64,000 bases of DNA. It comes from Zingiber officinale (taxonomy: Eukaryota; Streptophyta; Magnoliopsida; Zingiberales; Zingiberaceae). The DNA is taken from assembly GCF_018446385.1 (NCBI RefSeq), contig NC_056004.1, forward strand, positions 30,882,492 to 30,946,491, written 5' to 3'. Made by a program: the position numbers and the translations under genes. Positions 1 through 14,831 of this stretch are shown here, one piece after another. Position 1 is the first letter of the stretch. Each line of letters begins with the position of its first letter. Under the pieces are notes generated by a model. The model was not told the origin of the DNA. It worked only from the letters and a program-made list of their open reading frames with translations, and did no database searches.

Positions 1-430
1 GAGAAAAATATGATCAAAAAGAAAAATATAAAGAACAAAATAAAAAACTTTTAAAAAAAATAAAAAGGTAAAAAAACATTAAAAAATAGAAAAAACATAA
101 AAAAATTTTAAAAAATAATTTAAATTGAGGAAAAATAAAAAACATAAAAAATAGAAAGAAAAAAAGTAAATTTTTTTTAAAAAAATAAATAACGTAAAGA
201 TAATAAAAACGTAAAAAAATTTTAAAAAATAGAAAAAAAATAGAAAAAATTAAAAAACATAAAAAATTAAAAAATGTAAAAAATTTTAAAAAAAAACAAA
301 AAAAAATGAAAAATGAAAAGAAATTTAAAAAAAACAAAAAAAAAACATGAAAATAAAGAAAACGTGAAAAATAAAAAATAAAAAAACGTAGAATTTAAAT
401 AATAAGAATAAGAATCATAATAATATACAT
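1..430. repeat. A-rich low-complexity tract
   Basis: Almost pure A with scattered T and G (runs of aaaaataaaaa type) on the plus strand. A minus-strand frame of about 107 Phe/Leu/Lys-biased codons is open only because of this composition. No gene is seen. Confidence 0.85.
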
Positions 431-561
431 GGTTGATTTTGTAGCTAAGGGTAATATAGTAAAATATTAAACTAGGTTATTTATTAAAACCTTCAAACAA
501 ATAAGTTTTTGTTACATTACCTAGGTTGAACCAAATAACATTTGGTTATATTTTATTTCTC

Positions 562-608
562 ATAACCTTGGTTATGTGATTACTTGGTAATCACATAACC
601 AAGGTTAT
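562..608. repeat. Perfect 22-bp inverted repeat with 3-base loop
   Basis: Positions 562-583 are the exact reverse complement of 587-608, separated by ttg. The flanks 431-720 are AT-rich and noncoding and hold weaker copies of the same word (ggttat/ataacc), as in a small foldback element or MITE. No target duplication was identified. Confidence 0.75.
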
Positions 609-719
609 ACATGATAACTTGAACCAAACGCATCCTGAAGGTTAAGTCAGGTTCGGCTCCTAGAAATCTTGATACCATAAAAAAAATAAAATTGAACCCA
701 AGTTTATGATTACTTTGTG

Positions 720-2165
720 TCATGTGTAGGTTTGGATCTTAGGGACTTCGGATGTTGGGTCTAGTTACGCATATGTTTCTTCTATGTTCTTCATCATGAT
801 AATTTAATGAGTCACATGTTAATTTTATCTGTTTTAAATTTTTATTCTAATTATATCTATGTTTCTTCTTGCTTCCTAACAAGATGACTTAGTGAGTCAT
901 ATGTTAAAATTGTATGCCTATGTTTCTTTTGGTTTTATCATGATAACATAATAAGTCATGTGTTAATGCTTTTATGTAATTTGGACTTGTTCTAGCTATG
1001 CCTATGTTTCATGTGCTAAGTTGTAATGGTATGGTGACCTTTCACCTAGCATTTTTAATGGATAACTTTTCATCTAGCCATGACATTTCACCTAGCCTTT
1101 TTAATAGATGACCTTTCATTTAGCCATGATCTTTCACCTAGCCTTTTTAATGGATGACCCTCCATCTAGCTATCTCTTTATATGCCTTGTCCACCCCTTC
1201 ATTTAGCCATGGTTGGCTTATAAATAGCCAAGGCATTGTCTTCCAAAGGCACACTTGAATCCTTTGAAAAACATCCTGTCCAAGTGCTGCAGAAATTTGT
1301 CAAAACCTCATCTACATTTCGTGCAAGTTTCTGCCCAAGTTTCAATCAACAAGTGCAAGTTCAAGTCCCGTAAAATTTCTATCCAAAATCGAAAAGTTTC
1401 TGACCTAGTGGGCTTTTCGTTTCGAATATAGTTGCGGGCTATGTTTACATTTCATCATTTTATATTGTAAATTCATTTCTTTTTATGCCAAGATGCACTG
1501 TTAAGACTTAAGTTAGACATGGTAAATGGAATTTCCGTAAATATGATAAGATATGACAAGTTATGGTTCTGACGCAGTGGGTAATAATAATCGATATATG
1601 ACATCACCCCTTAGAGGAATTACATATAGGGGACTAATCAGTTAAAGGAAATTTCTGAAAACATGATAAAATATGACAAGTTATGACCCTGAAGCGGTGG
1701 GTAATAATAACCGATATATGGTCTCACCCTTTAGAGGAATTACATATAAGAGACTGATCAGTAATACCATAGAAAATAAGATGATTAACAATGCTAAAAG
1801 TATATGTTTTCAATTAAGTTATGTTAGTGTCATGTTTCATGAAATATGTTTTTGTCATGAATTCCGAATGTCTTGCTATGTTTTGTATTCTGTCATGCTA
1901 TGTTCGATCGATTCCACTCACTGAGTGTTTTCCTAAGCACTCACCCCCTTACTCCCATCTCCAGATAAAGACGAGGAACAAGTTGAGAAGGAGGAGCAAG
2001 AGATGTGTTGGGACTGGTAATGAAGTCGTGTCCAAGTGATTCGTCCTTTTAGTTCATGTTATCTTTATTTGTAAGCTTTCGCTTTTGGATTATAAAGATA
2101 ATATTTTCGTTATATTATTAATGGTTTGGTATGCACTTTATGAGACTGGTTGTTTTCAAAATGAC
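720..2165 (+). repeat. LTR-like noncoding repeat with internal tandem blocks
   Basis: The region is noncoding but highly structured. Three roughly 100-bp blocks (about 765-1000) repeat 'tgtttctt...catgataa...gagtca'; three roughly 50-bp blocks (about 1035-1180) repeat 'cacctagcctttttaatgga'; then comes a TATA box at 1219-1227 and a 120-bp tandem pair at 1523-1762. Upstream repeats, a TATA box and a leader resemble a Gypsy-type LTR, probably solo or truncated. Clear ends and a target duplication were not found, so the class is inference. Confidence 0.4.
1523..1762. repeat. Tandem duplication, 2 x 120 bp
   Basis: The words gataataa/ttagaggaattacatata recur at a spacing of exactly 120 bp (copy 1 from 1523, copy 2 from 1643), with about 15-20% divergence by eye. 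It lies downstream of the TATA box of the LTR-like region. Confidence 0.75.
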
Positions 2166-2658
2166 AATGGATGAGCTCCAACAGCAATACTGTATTAATG
2201 TCAATTGATTATTTTACATGGTTAGTCGGCTGAAGCTTAATCTGTGCAATATCAATCTTTGTTAGCTGCTATCGTCAGTCGACTCCAAGCCTTTCCAATT
2301 GACTATTATCCATGTCAGTCAACCCCGACACCTGGTAGTTGACTCATCAAGATAAGCTTGCAGGCACAAGTCTTGGGTTGTCTTGATGCGATCGACTAAT
2401 TGATCCTCGTCAGTTGGCTCAACATTATATCAGTTGACTCCTTCCCATGATAATTGAGTCATTTAGATAAAATTGTGGTATAAATTTTCAAATGCATTAT
2501 AAACTTGGACAGTTGACTTGGTTTCAATTGAACTCCTCAGGCAACTTCGTTACAAACAGAAATATTTGCTGTTTGCTTTGAATTGAGCCTTACTCAATTG
2601 TTCAATCAACTAACCAACCATCAATCAAGTCAATCTGATATTTAGTTGACTCATCTAT
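2166..2658. other. Noncoding stretch rich in TTGACT/TCGACT motifs
   Basis: No gene is seen. The words cagtcgactcc, cagttgactcc, gtagttgactca, acagttgactt and related forms occur at least ten times in about 470 bp, and a TATA-like word (tataaatt) lies near 2474. Similar words continue on the far side of the Copia element (from 8587, e.g. ggtcgactgacc), so the element probably landed inside another repeat. Confidence 0.4.
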
Positions 2659-3528
2659 TGTGATATGATTACACTAACACAGTAATCTATAATTGCACCA
2701 ATAAATGACAAGCATGCAATAAACGGTAATAAGAGTAAGGTTAAGAATTTGTGTATCTCCGGTTGAAGCGTCGGGCTTGCCGACTGTCTTTAGAGAATTT
2801 ATTGCCGCTCACGGTGCAGAGGCTCTTCGGTAAAATCCACCCAAGATCCGACAACCGCTCGCGTCGTTCATAGGTGCACTCCAAGACGAACGTCGCACTC
2901 GGACTCAATCTCAGATCGCAGAACCAAGCCTCAAAACTTGGAAAGAAGAAGAAAGAGAAAGCAGAGAGCAGAGGAATGCTTTGCTTTGTTCGGAGTGAGT
3001 TGAGAAGGAGCAGAGGAAGTGTATTTATACACTTGAAGCAGTGCAGAGGAAGCGACGCACGCTTTGCTTCTGCTTCCTCATCTCACGCACGGGTGCACTG
3101 CTTCACATCCTCACGCGACGCGGACAGAATCGAACAGATGCCGTCGCGCTGCTTCGCTTCATCGCGCGGACAGAACCAAACCACCAGGTGCTAGGGACAG
3201 AACCAAACCGGACCAACAAAAATAAACCAGGTCACCAAATTGGCAAAAACAGACTAGGCCGCCCGCAAGCGCGAGGCCCATGAGCTGGGGATTTGCCCCC
3301 CCCCCCCCCCCCTGCGCGCGATGATCGCGTGCGTCGCGCCCGGTTTATGAATTTCTTGCTCAAACCCCCCGAAACCACCTGATTTGGGCTCAGCCCGTGC
3401 ATGCGTGTAAGTCCCCTTAACATTGCTAAGCATGGATGGAAGGACTCCATATATAAGGCCTTCCAACCTTCTTGGCTTAGCAATGTGTGACTAAAAGCAT
3501 AAGGAATAATGTGAATTAAAACTCAACA
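2659..3528 (-). repeat. Copia element 1, 3' LTR
   Basis: Begins tgtgatatg and ends actcaaca on the plus strand, matching 8091-8586 at both ends. On the minus strand a TATA box (tataaata) lies at about 3022-3029 with inverted words gaagcagtgca/tgcactgcttc nearby. A C homopolymer is present near 3297-3312. Confidence 0.85.
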
Positions 3529-4051
3529 ATCCCCCACTAATTCAAATTATTTTAGTCGAAAACAAAGATAAGTTCTGAGGCTTGGTTGCAATGAGCTTTT
3601 AGTGAAAATACCTTCCGGTTTGAATTTTCACCTAAGTACATCAATCTTATTCACATAGGTTTGAAGAGAACTGAGTCTTGATCTTAAACCTTTTATATGT
3701 GAAGATCAATTGGTAACAACTCATCACTGGCGACGGTTGAATCCTTCTGGGTTGGTGCATTACGGCCATGCCACCGAATCTTGTTTCATAAGTGCTAAGG
3801 AGAGTTGCCTAGACCCCCCATACTGCGGCCCCACAGTTACACTTCCATAGGTGAGTTCTCCAAGGATGTACTGCAAGCATCTTGTCATTAAGACCTTGAA
3901 CTCATTAAGAGCTCCTAAGCTCATCCTTACTAGCAGTCAAGCATCTATCCAGGGAAGAGACTATGAGATTATATCTCAATCAATTTGATGCTTACGATTC
4001 ATCCTTATAGCTTGTTTATACCACATTGAACCTACTTCTTGGGATCTCCAA

Positions 4052-7000
4052 TCAGATAGGTTGGGTTGCTGCTATAGATGAATCCAGGATAGGCCTCAGT
4101 CCCATTCCCTTACTGGATCTCTTGATTTTCTCAGAATCAAGCCCTTTAGTGAGTGGATCAGCAATATTGTTCTTTGAACTTACAAAGTCCAATGACACCA
4201 CTCCAAGAGACACTAACTCACGAATAGACTTTAATCGTATTCGTACATGTCTCTTCTGTTTCTGATTATACTTGGAGATTCTAATCTGAGCTATTGTTAT
4301 TTGATTATCACAGTGTACTGAAATAGAAGGTATTGACTTCATCATCAAGGGAATTTCAGAAAAAAGACTCTTCAGCCAATCAGCTTCAGTTACTGTGGTA
4401 TCCAAAGCACACAATTCTACCTCAGATGTAGAATGGGTTATAACCGTCTGTTTAACAGACCTCCAAGCAACTGCACCGCCTCCAAGTGTAAAGACATAAC
4501 CAGTAACGCCTTTACAGTCAGCAGTGTCCGCTATCCAACTAGCATCACTATATCCCTCCAGGACTGCAGGGAATCTCCCATACCACAAGCCCAAGGATAT
4601 AGTGTCTTTTAGGTATCTGAGTATTCTATCTAATGCATCCCAATGCGTTCTGTCCGGACAGCTGGTAAACCTGCTCAATTTCGATATAGCAAAAGAAATA
4701 TCAGGTCTAGAATAATTTGCTAAATACATTAGACTACCTATTATTTGTGAGTATCTTAATTGAGACACTGCCACACCACTCTTATTCTTATGGAGAGTTT
4801 TTGAAGGATCATACGGTGTGACTACAGATTTAACTTGGCTATAGCCATATTTCTCTAATACTCTCTCAATATAGAGTGATTGAGAAATTGTTATTCCATC
4901 AGTTGATCGAGTCAACTTCAGCCCTAAAATCATGTCAGCACAACCCATATCCTTCATACCAAACTTACCGCTTAAGAGGGTCTTAGTCTCATTAATAATA
5001 GAGAGGTTAGAACCAAAAAGTAGAATATCATCTACATATAAACATAAGATAATACAACTATCACCTTTCATTTTAGCATACACACATTTATCAGAGTCAT
5101 TCATTTCAAAGTCAAACGATAGCATAGCACTATCAAATTTTTCGTGCCACTGCTTTGGGGCTTGCTTCAAACCATAAAGATATTTAACTAACCTACAAAC
5201 TTTATTCTCATTTCCAGAAACTACATGTCCCTCAGGCTGATCCATATATATCTCTTCTTCAAGATCTCCATTAAGGAATGCCGTTTTGACATCCATTTGA
5301 TGAACCTCAAGATGATATATGGATGCCAATGCTATCAACACTCGGATTGTAGTAATTCTAGTAACAGGAGAATAAGTGTCAAAATAGTCAATCCCTTCTT
5401 TCTGTTTAAATCCCTTAGCAACTAGGCGGGCTTTGAATTTATCTACTGACCCATCAGGTTTTAGTTTTCTTTTAAACACTCATTTACATCCTATAGTGTT
5501 ACACCCAGGAGGTAAATCTACCAACTCCCAAGTGGCATTAGAGATAATAGAGTCCATTTCATTTTTAATGGTCTCTTTCCAGTGCTTAGCTTCAGGAGAA
5601 GCCATAGCATCTCTATATGTCACAGGGTCACCTTCTATATTATAGGTGATAAAGTCTTGGCCTAAATCCGTAGACACACGTTGCCTCTTGCTTCTTCTCA
5701 GTTCTGTACACTCACTAGATTCATCTAGTCTAGAGTGACTTGAGGAAGGTATACCTTCTACGAATAATGGGGCCTCTTCGGAAGCAGACTTATCTCTAGT
5801 AGGAATACTAGATATAGACTGAGGTGTTCTTGTCTTCATAGGAAATATATCCTCAAAAAATGTAGCATCGCGAAGTTTGACAATAGTATTTGCATCTATT
5901 TCAGAAATTTATGATTTAATAATCAGAAATCTATATGCAATACTATTTTGAGCATAACCCAAGAAAATACCATCTACGGTCTTTGGACCAAGTTTTTTCC
6001 TTCTGTGTTCAGGTACTAGTACCTTTGCAAGGCACCCCCACACTTTAAGGTATTTCAAACTTGTCCTCCGGCCTTTCCAAAGCTTATATGGGCTTTTATC
6101 CCTAGACCTCATGGGGATTCTATTTAACACATGACATGCAGTGTATAGAGCTTCCCCCCACATGAAGTTGGGTAACCCAGAACTGCCTAACATGGAATTA
6201 ATCATATCTTCAAGGGTTCAATTTTTTCGTTCTGCTATACCGTTGGATTGAGGACTATATGGAGTAGTTACCTCATGAATTATACCTGTATCTTGACAAA
6301 ATTTTTGAAACAGGTTTGAGGTAAACTCTCCACCCCTATCGGACCTTAACCTCTTAACATATTTATTTGTTTGATTCTCAGCTTCAGATTTAAAAATCAT
6401 AAATTTATCTAAAACTTCATCCTTAGTTTTCAGCAAATAAACATAACAATAACGAGAGTGATCATCAATGAAGGTGATGAAATACCTTTTATGATCTCTC
6501 GTTATTACACCGTTAAACTCACAACAGTCAGTATGGATCAATTCTAAAATATCAGAATTTCTCTCAACTATTGAATGGTTTTCAGGGTTGTTTATATTGC
6601 ACACAAACTTCACATTTTTTCTTATCATTTATAGCATGCTTAGGAATCATGTCTTGGTTCATCATCCTTTTCACGGTATTAAAATTGACATGTCCTAATC
6701 TGTCATGCCATATATCATAAGACTCAATGTTATATGAACAACCAATATCAGTAGATTTATTTAAGGTAGCATTTTTTACATTGAGTTTAAATAAACCTTC
6801 ATTAAGGTAACCTTTTCCAATAAAGGTTCTTAAATGTAATATTACAACTTTATTACATTTAAAGTTCAACTCATAACCAGCACGGACTAACTTTGACCCG
6901 CTAATCAAATTCCGACGGACCGCTGGAACTTGATGCACCTCATGCAGTGACAGGACTTTTCCAGAGGTGAACCTCAGGTCAACTTGTCCTATCCCAAACA

Positions 7001-8054
7001 CCCTAGCTGCAGAATGGTTCCCCATGGTTACGGAAGTGCCTTCAATTACCTGATAAGTAAGGAAGGCAGAGCGATCAGCACAACAGTGCACATTTGCACC
7101 TGTATCAACTAACCATTCATTAGGTTGATAGATAAAGTTTAGTTCGGGTTTGAAGGTAACAAACCTATTGCTGGTGTCGTCACTAGCAGTCACGACATTT
7201 GCTTGTGCTTTGATGTTGGACGTATTGCTTTGGTTTTTCTCCTTGTCTTTTCGCTTAGGGCAGAATTTGGCATAATGTCCAATTTGTCCACATGTCCAGC
7301 ACGGCTTGGTTACATTTTTCTTTTGAACCTTTGGTTTGGGTTTCATCTTGTTCTTCATTTTCTGATTTTTGAATTTCTTCTTGTCAGATGAGACTACTAC
7401 ATTTGCCTTTGGAATAAAATCCATAGGCATTCTTGTATCATCATTTTTATGTTGCTTTCGATGTTCTTCTTCGATATTTAAGGCAATCATCAAATCTTCT
7501 AGAGAGATTTTACCTCTCCGATGTTTAAGAGTCATGTCAAAATCTTCCCAACTCGGAGGCAGTTTTTCGATGATTGATAAGACTTGAAATTTTTCGGGTA
7601 ATGACATATCTCCTTCGGCAAGACCATGAATTTGAACTTGGAATTCATGTGTCTGTTCAATTACAGATTTGCCTTCAACCATTTTGAAGTTTAGGAATTT
7701 TGCCACAGTATACTTTTCTAAACCAGAATCTTCGGAGTTGTATTTTTTATCCAAAGATTTTCACAGCTCTTTAGCTGAAGAGGTTGAACAGTACACATCA
7801 AATAGTGCATCTGAGAGGGCAGACAGGATCCTCCCATGGCAGAGATAATCTCTTTGCTTAAACCTCTGTAAGGCAGCACTATAGGCAGGTTCCTTTTCAT
7901 CAGGTAAAGGAGGATCTGTTTCTATAACGGAGAATAGCCCTAGCGTAGTAAGCCAAAATTTCATCTGTTGTTGCCAACGTCTGAAGTTTTGCCCGAAAAA
8001 TCTTTCGGGTCGGGTGCTAGTCTCATCAGACCCCGTTACCCTATCATTCATCAT
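4052..8054 (-). pseudogene. Copia element 1 gag-pol remnant
   Basis: Fossil polyprotein read on the minus strand. In order from 8054 downward: gag with a CCHC zinc knuckle (CWTCGQIGHYAKFC), a protease-type motif (LVDTGANVHC), the integrase HHCC and catalytic core (SDRGGEF), reverse transcriptase (YVDDILLFGS) and RNase H. These are Ty1/Copia hallmarks. It is closely similar in protein sequence to the younger Copia element at 20.4-26.9 kb, so the two probably belong to one lineage. About four breaks; not functional. Confidence 0.9.
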
Positions 8055-8090
8055 GTCTATTGATGCTACAATAAATTCTCTAAAAATTGT

Positions 8091-8586
8091 TGTGATATGA
8101 TTACGCTAACACAGTAATCTATAATTGCACCAATAAATGACAAACATGCAATAAACGGTAAGGTTAAGAATTTGTATATCTCCGGTTGAAGCGTCGGACT
8201 TGCCGACTGTTTTTAGATAATTTATTGTCGTCCACGGTGCAGAGACTCTCCGGCAAAATCCTCCCAAGATCCGACAACCTCTCGTAGGTGCACTCCAAGA
8301 CGAACGCCGCACTCGGACTCAACCTCAGATCGCAGAATCAAACCTCAGAACTTGGAAAGAAGAAGAAGAAGGAGGAATGCTTTGCTTTGTTCGGAGTGAG
8401 TTAAGAAGGAGCACGACTCGAATCCCCCGAAACTACTTGATTTGGGCTCAGCCCGCGCATGCGTGTAAGTCCTCTTAACATTGCTAAGCATGGATGGAAG
8501 GACTCCATATATAAGTCTTTCTAACTTTTTTGGCTTAACAATATGGGACTAAAAGCATAAGAAATAATGTGAATTAAAACTCAACA
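8091..8586 (-). repeat. Copia element 1, 5' LTR
   Basis: Starts tgtgatatg and ends actcaaca on the plus strand, like the left copy, and is shorter than it. Shared blocks include the segments around 8105-8400 and 8420-8586. Confidence 0.85.
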
Positions 8587-9229
8587 TCATCTCATCTTGT
8601 AACATAACTTTTTTGTTCACAAGAATTTGTCGATTGCTTGGTCGACTGACCAAAACCAAGTACCAGATAATCTGAAAGACCATAGAAAGCCCCATACAAA
8701 TTGAAGTTTCACCTTTAATTCTATTCTCTATCCAAGGGTCATTGAGATTTAACCATTTAGCACATCCACAACCAAAACCAGCTACCAGCTAGACTAAGAA
8801 GCCATAGAAAACTCACACCAGAATCTTTATAGGCTCAAGCCTCACTAAAAAACATATCAATCAATGGCCCCTTGAGAACATTTAGTGTATCGTAAATGCA
8901 AAGCGCAATGTTTATGCTGATATCAATAAAGATAATAAAAAAAACATTCAAGGAAAGATATTGAACATTGTTGCTTATGAATCACACATCAGAAGTCACT
9001 AATATCATTACTCGAATGAACACATAAATTAAACAAAGTTCACAAAAAAAACAGCAGAAACAAACCCACTGCTAAGAGAACAATAAACCACATAGAAGAT
9101 ACATCATACTAACTTCACATCTAACAAGATGTAAACACTCGATCATGTACCATTCCAAATCATTTCATCAAGAGAGCTATTTTTCCCACCCCGACACACT
9201 CCCCTCCCCGAGCCCATCATAAAATATAA
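8587..9229. other. Intergenic, no gene seen
   Basis: Moderately AT-rich sequence without a long open frame or a recognised repeat. It continues the repeat-like context cut by Copia element 1. Confidence 0.5.
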
Positions 9230-10330
9230 TTATATTTACATTTGTACCCTTTTCCTTATTCTTCATTCACGTTTTTTTATTAACGTTTTTTAGTTTTAAT
9301 TTTTTTAGTTTTGTTTTTTTAACTAAATTTATTTTTTTTTCAATTTTATTTTTGAATAATTTTTTATTATATATTTGTAATCTTTGTTTATTTTTTATTG
9401 TAAATTTTAAGGGTTATTTTTGTAAAAATTAAAAAATATGGATTAAAATAAAAATTATATATATGAACTAACAAAAATACTAACAGTAAACACATTTATA
9501 ACTTACAAATAATTTTTTATTCAAATTAACAATTAGTAAACACATTTATAGATATAAAAAAATACATGAAAATATATAAAAATAGAAATTTTAATGCCTA
9601 CAAATTCAGCTTTGACACATTTGGTGGTATACCTATTACATGTGTAAAGGGTTGGATGAGGGTAATTTAAAAGGAGGAATATTTTGGCATGTGTCGAGGG
9701 TTGAAGAGAAGGTAATTTAAAGGAAGTGAGAGGTTTTGACACGTGTCATGTATCAAGGGTTGGAGGATGTGTAATTTAAAGGAAAGAAAGATTTTGACTT
9801 GTGTCAAGAGTGTGATGAGATAATTTAAAAGGAGGGGAGGTTAGAGGGTAATTTAAAGAGAGAGGAAAGTTATGATATATATCAGAAGTTGTTAAGGGTT
9901 TGAGGAGAAGTAATTTAAATGAATGAGAGGTTTTGATATATGTCAAAAATAAAATAAAATAAAATAAAATAAAAATGGATGAAAAAAATAAAAAATAAAA
10001 CTAATAAAACTAATAAAAATAAAGAAACAAAACTAAATAAAATAAAAAAATATATGAAAATGTATATTAAAAAAGAAATGTTGATTATGAAGATAATTTA
10101 AAGGAAGGATCATATTTTGACATAGATTAAAAATTATATAAAATAAAAAAATAAAAATATTTGATGAAAAAATAACAAATAAAATTGATTTTAAAAACTA
10201 AATAACAAATAAATAAAATAAAAAAATATAAGTGAAGGAGTTGTTATTTTAAAGGTGAAAAAGGGGTATAAAGATAATTTAGGAGAGGGTGCTGTCAGAT
10301 GAGGAGGTGGGAAAACAATTTGCTTTCATC
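9230..10330. repeat. AT-rich tract with a degenerate tandem repeat
   Basis: From about 9640 to 9940, and again near 10230-10290, a unit of roughly 60 bp built on 'gtaatttaaaggaa' and 'ttttgacacgtgtc' recurs with heavy drift. Between them are runs of aaaataaaat. A short inverted match (tttttcccacc near 9180, ggtgggaaaa near 10307) could be the ends of a non-autonomous DNA element, but no target duplication supports this. Confidence 0.4.
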
Positions 10331-10388
10331 AATAAACCTAGAATTGCAAAAGGAAAAGGAATAACAATCTAAAGAGAATGCAACTTAC

Positions 10389-10409
10389 GTTGGATCGAAG
10401 GAAAGCCAT
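10389..10409 (-). CDS. Possible orphan first coding exon (MAFLRSN...)
   Basis: On the minus strand an ATG at 10409-10407, preceded by a GC-richer leader (10410-10560), opens seven codons reading MAFLRSN and runs straight into a good splice donor (AAC|GTAAG). MAFLRS-type starts occur in organelle-targeted plant proteins, but seven residues prove nothing. No matching later exon was recognised to the left, where AT-rich repeats and Copia element 1 lie. It may be a truncated gene, an exon whose partners were displaced by insertions, or chance. The spacing to the tubulin gene (head to head, about 600 bp) would suit a divergent promoter. Confidence 0.25.
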
Positions 10410-10569
10410 CTGCACCGACAAGATCAAGGAGAATGAAGAAGAATGCTGAGCCGTTCGATGGGCGGCAGCTTTTCGATCGGATTGGAAGTTTGGGAAGGCG
10501 CACAAATTTGACCAGCTTTAAACACCGTCCACTGATGTATGGGTGGGGCTCCACGCACCGTCTGAATTT

Positions 10570-11020
10570 TTTAATATTTTTTTTTATAAAAGTATTGATA
10601 TTTTTCTGGCAATTTCCAAAAGATGCCCTAAAGTTTATTGCTCCACCAAAGTCAGATGTTTCACCTAATACCTTCCCTAAAATTAAGAAAAAAATAAATA
10701 AGTTTGTAGAATGCTAAAAAATATTTTTAAAAATATATATCGTTTAAAATCTTATTTTTAGAAATTATATAATATATTAAGACATTTTAAAGTAAATGCG
10801 AATTGGTAATTATATAAGTTTATAAATAATTTTATTCGTAGATATTATATAAATCTTATGTTTATCTACAGCCTCCTCTGAATTAAAGTGCTTCTGTCAG
10901 AAAGTCCCCGATCTAGAGCAGAAAGACGAGCTAATTTCTTGGGTCCACCACTGAATTCTCGCCGACATCCGCGCCGCCACTTCCTCGTCGTCCTCTGTGC
11001 CGTTTCCTTCGCGCAGGAAG
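10570..11020 (+). promoter_or_regulatory. Probable beta-tubulin promoter and 5' UTR
   Basis: An AT-rich stretch holds a TATATAAA box at 10846-10853, about 170 bp before the start codon. It is followed by a rise in GC content into the leader, leaving a 5' UTR of roughly 140 bases if transcription starts about 30 bp after the box. The role is inferred from position. Confidence 0.45.
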
Positions 11021-13534
<2,514 letters not shown>

Positions 13535-14398
13535 AGCTCGAAAACTGCCTGTTGTAGTTGGTTTTGTGAGGTTTGGTGATTGTTTTTATCCATGTTTGTG
13601 TGCTATCAACAATGTGCAAGAGGAAGTTGTGAATTGCCAATTCCTGATCATAAAATCTGTTATTTATGTAACTATTGTGATTTGTGGGGTTCTATCAATT
13701 AGAATAAAACTATCAGACAAACTGGTCTCTGATAATCCTTTTGTGGCTAGAAACATAAAAATTCTAGTGTTGGGTGCCAGATATCAAGTAGCTCTTGTGC
13801 AGCTGACCATGTATTTTAAATAAAAAAAAAAATCTTTAATCATGCATTTTATTTTATCTTTATTTTATTAAAAAAAAACAAATGCTATTAAGTGATCATT
13901 CAGAATATTAAAAATTTTAAACTTCTATTTATGCATCTTGATGTTACTAACTTAGCATCTAACTATGCAGGTTTAACTAAATAATTATCCAAATGTCCCT
14001 AAATAATTAGCATCTTGTCCCTGTTATATTAATTAGTTGTATTACTAGAGAAAGCGCTCGCATTCCTCGACGAAGAAAGCGCAGGAAATGAAACGATGCC
14101 ACGCTTCAATCATTGTTAATTTTTTTTAGGACCATGTCACAGGAAAATTACATGGGTGCTGTATTTTCTTATTTAAACCATCAAAAGTTTATTCCTCACA
14201 GAAAATACAAAAACAAATTACTGGTTCAACCACAGTGACAGCAGTATTGTTTTGGTTGGTTTTGAACGTTGATACGGAACATTATCAGTGGTCAATGTAA
14301 GGTTGATAGTTAAAATAATATAATAGTTAAAGTTAAAATTTAATTTAAGATGAGGTGACAGTCAAAATTAATATATATATTTAAATGAAATATTTTTA
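13535..14398. other. Tubulin 3' region and intergenic DNA
   Basis: The first 200 bp or so should be 3' UTR. The rest is AT-rich, with no gene or clear repeat before the minisatellite begins. Confidence 0.5.
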
Positions 14399-14399
14399 A

Positions 14400-14831
14400 T
14401 GGGGCTCAGCTTCTTATTTTTTATGGGTATAACTCTTAATATAAATCTGATTAGCCCCAGAGCTGATCGAATCTCCAGGGCTCAACTCCCCACTTCTCAT
14501 GGATATGGCTCCAACGTAAAACCGATGGCCCCCGAACCGATCGGACCTCCGGAGCTTAGCTCCCCACTTCTTATGGGTATAGCTCCCAGCGTAAATCTGA
14601 TCAGCCCTAGAGCCAGGCGGATCGCCGAGGCTCAGCTCCCCACTTCTCATAGGCATGACTCCCAGCATAAACTCGATCGGTCCCAGAACTGGTTGGATCT
14701 CAAGGATTCAGCTCCCCACTTCTCATAGGCATGACTCCCAGCGTAAACCCAATCGGCCTAGAGCTGGTCAGATCTCCGAGGCTCAGCTCCCCCACTTCTC
14801 ATGGGCATGGCCCCTAGCGTAAACTAGATTG
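14400..14831. repeat. 75-bp minisatellite, left part
   Basis: Six head-to-tail units at a 75-bp period, marked by 'ccccacttctcatgggcat' and 'gatcggcccc.gagctgg'; the first unit is decayed. Because 75 is divisible by three, open frames run through it on both strands, but they look like repeat artefacts. The array resumes at 16648 after the solo LTR. Confidence 0.9.

Larger units (their letters stand above)
2659..8586 (-). mobile_element. Copia LTR retrotransposon, old and broken
   Basis: The element lies on the minus strand between two related LTRs (2659-3528 and 8091-8586) of unequal length, with a polypurine tract (minus-strand agtggggg) next to the left LTR. The order gag, protease, integrase, reverse transcriptase, RNase H is that of Ty1/Copia. 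The coding part has about four breaks. No exact 5-bp target duplication abuts the ends; a tcatct word occurs close to both. Unequal LTRs and broken frames indicate an old insertion. The leader between the 5' LTR and gag is only about 36 bp and lacks the usual tRNA-iMet primer site. Confidence 0.9.

Noticed and set aside
14-337. Open frame of 107 codons on the minus strand
   Set aside because: Phe/Leu/Lys composition comes from the A-rich tract; no start context, domain or conserved pattern.
9180-10320. A DNA transposon bounded by tttttcccacc/ggtgggaaaa
   Set aside because: The inverted match is only about 11 bp and no target duplication was found.
14399-14728. Frames of about 80-110 codons on both strands
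   Set aside because: Produced by the 75-bp minisatellite, whose length is a multiple of three.
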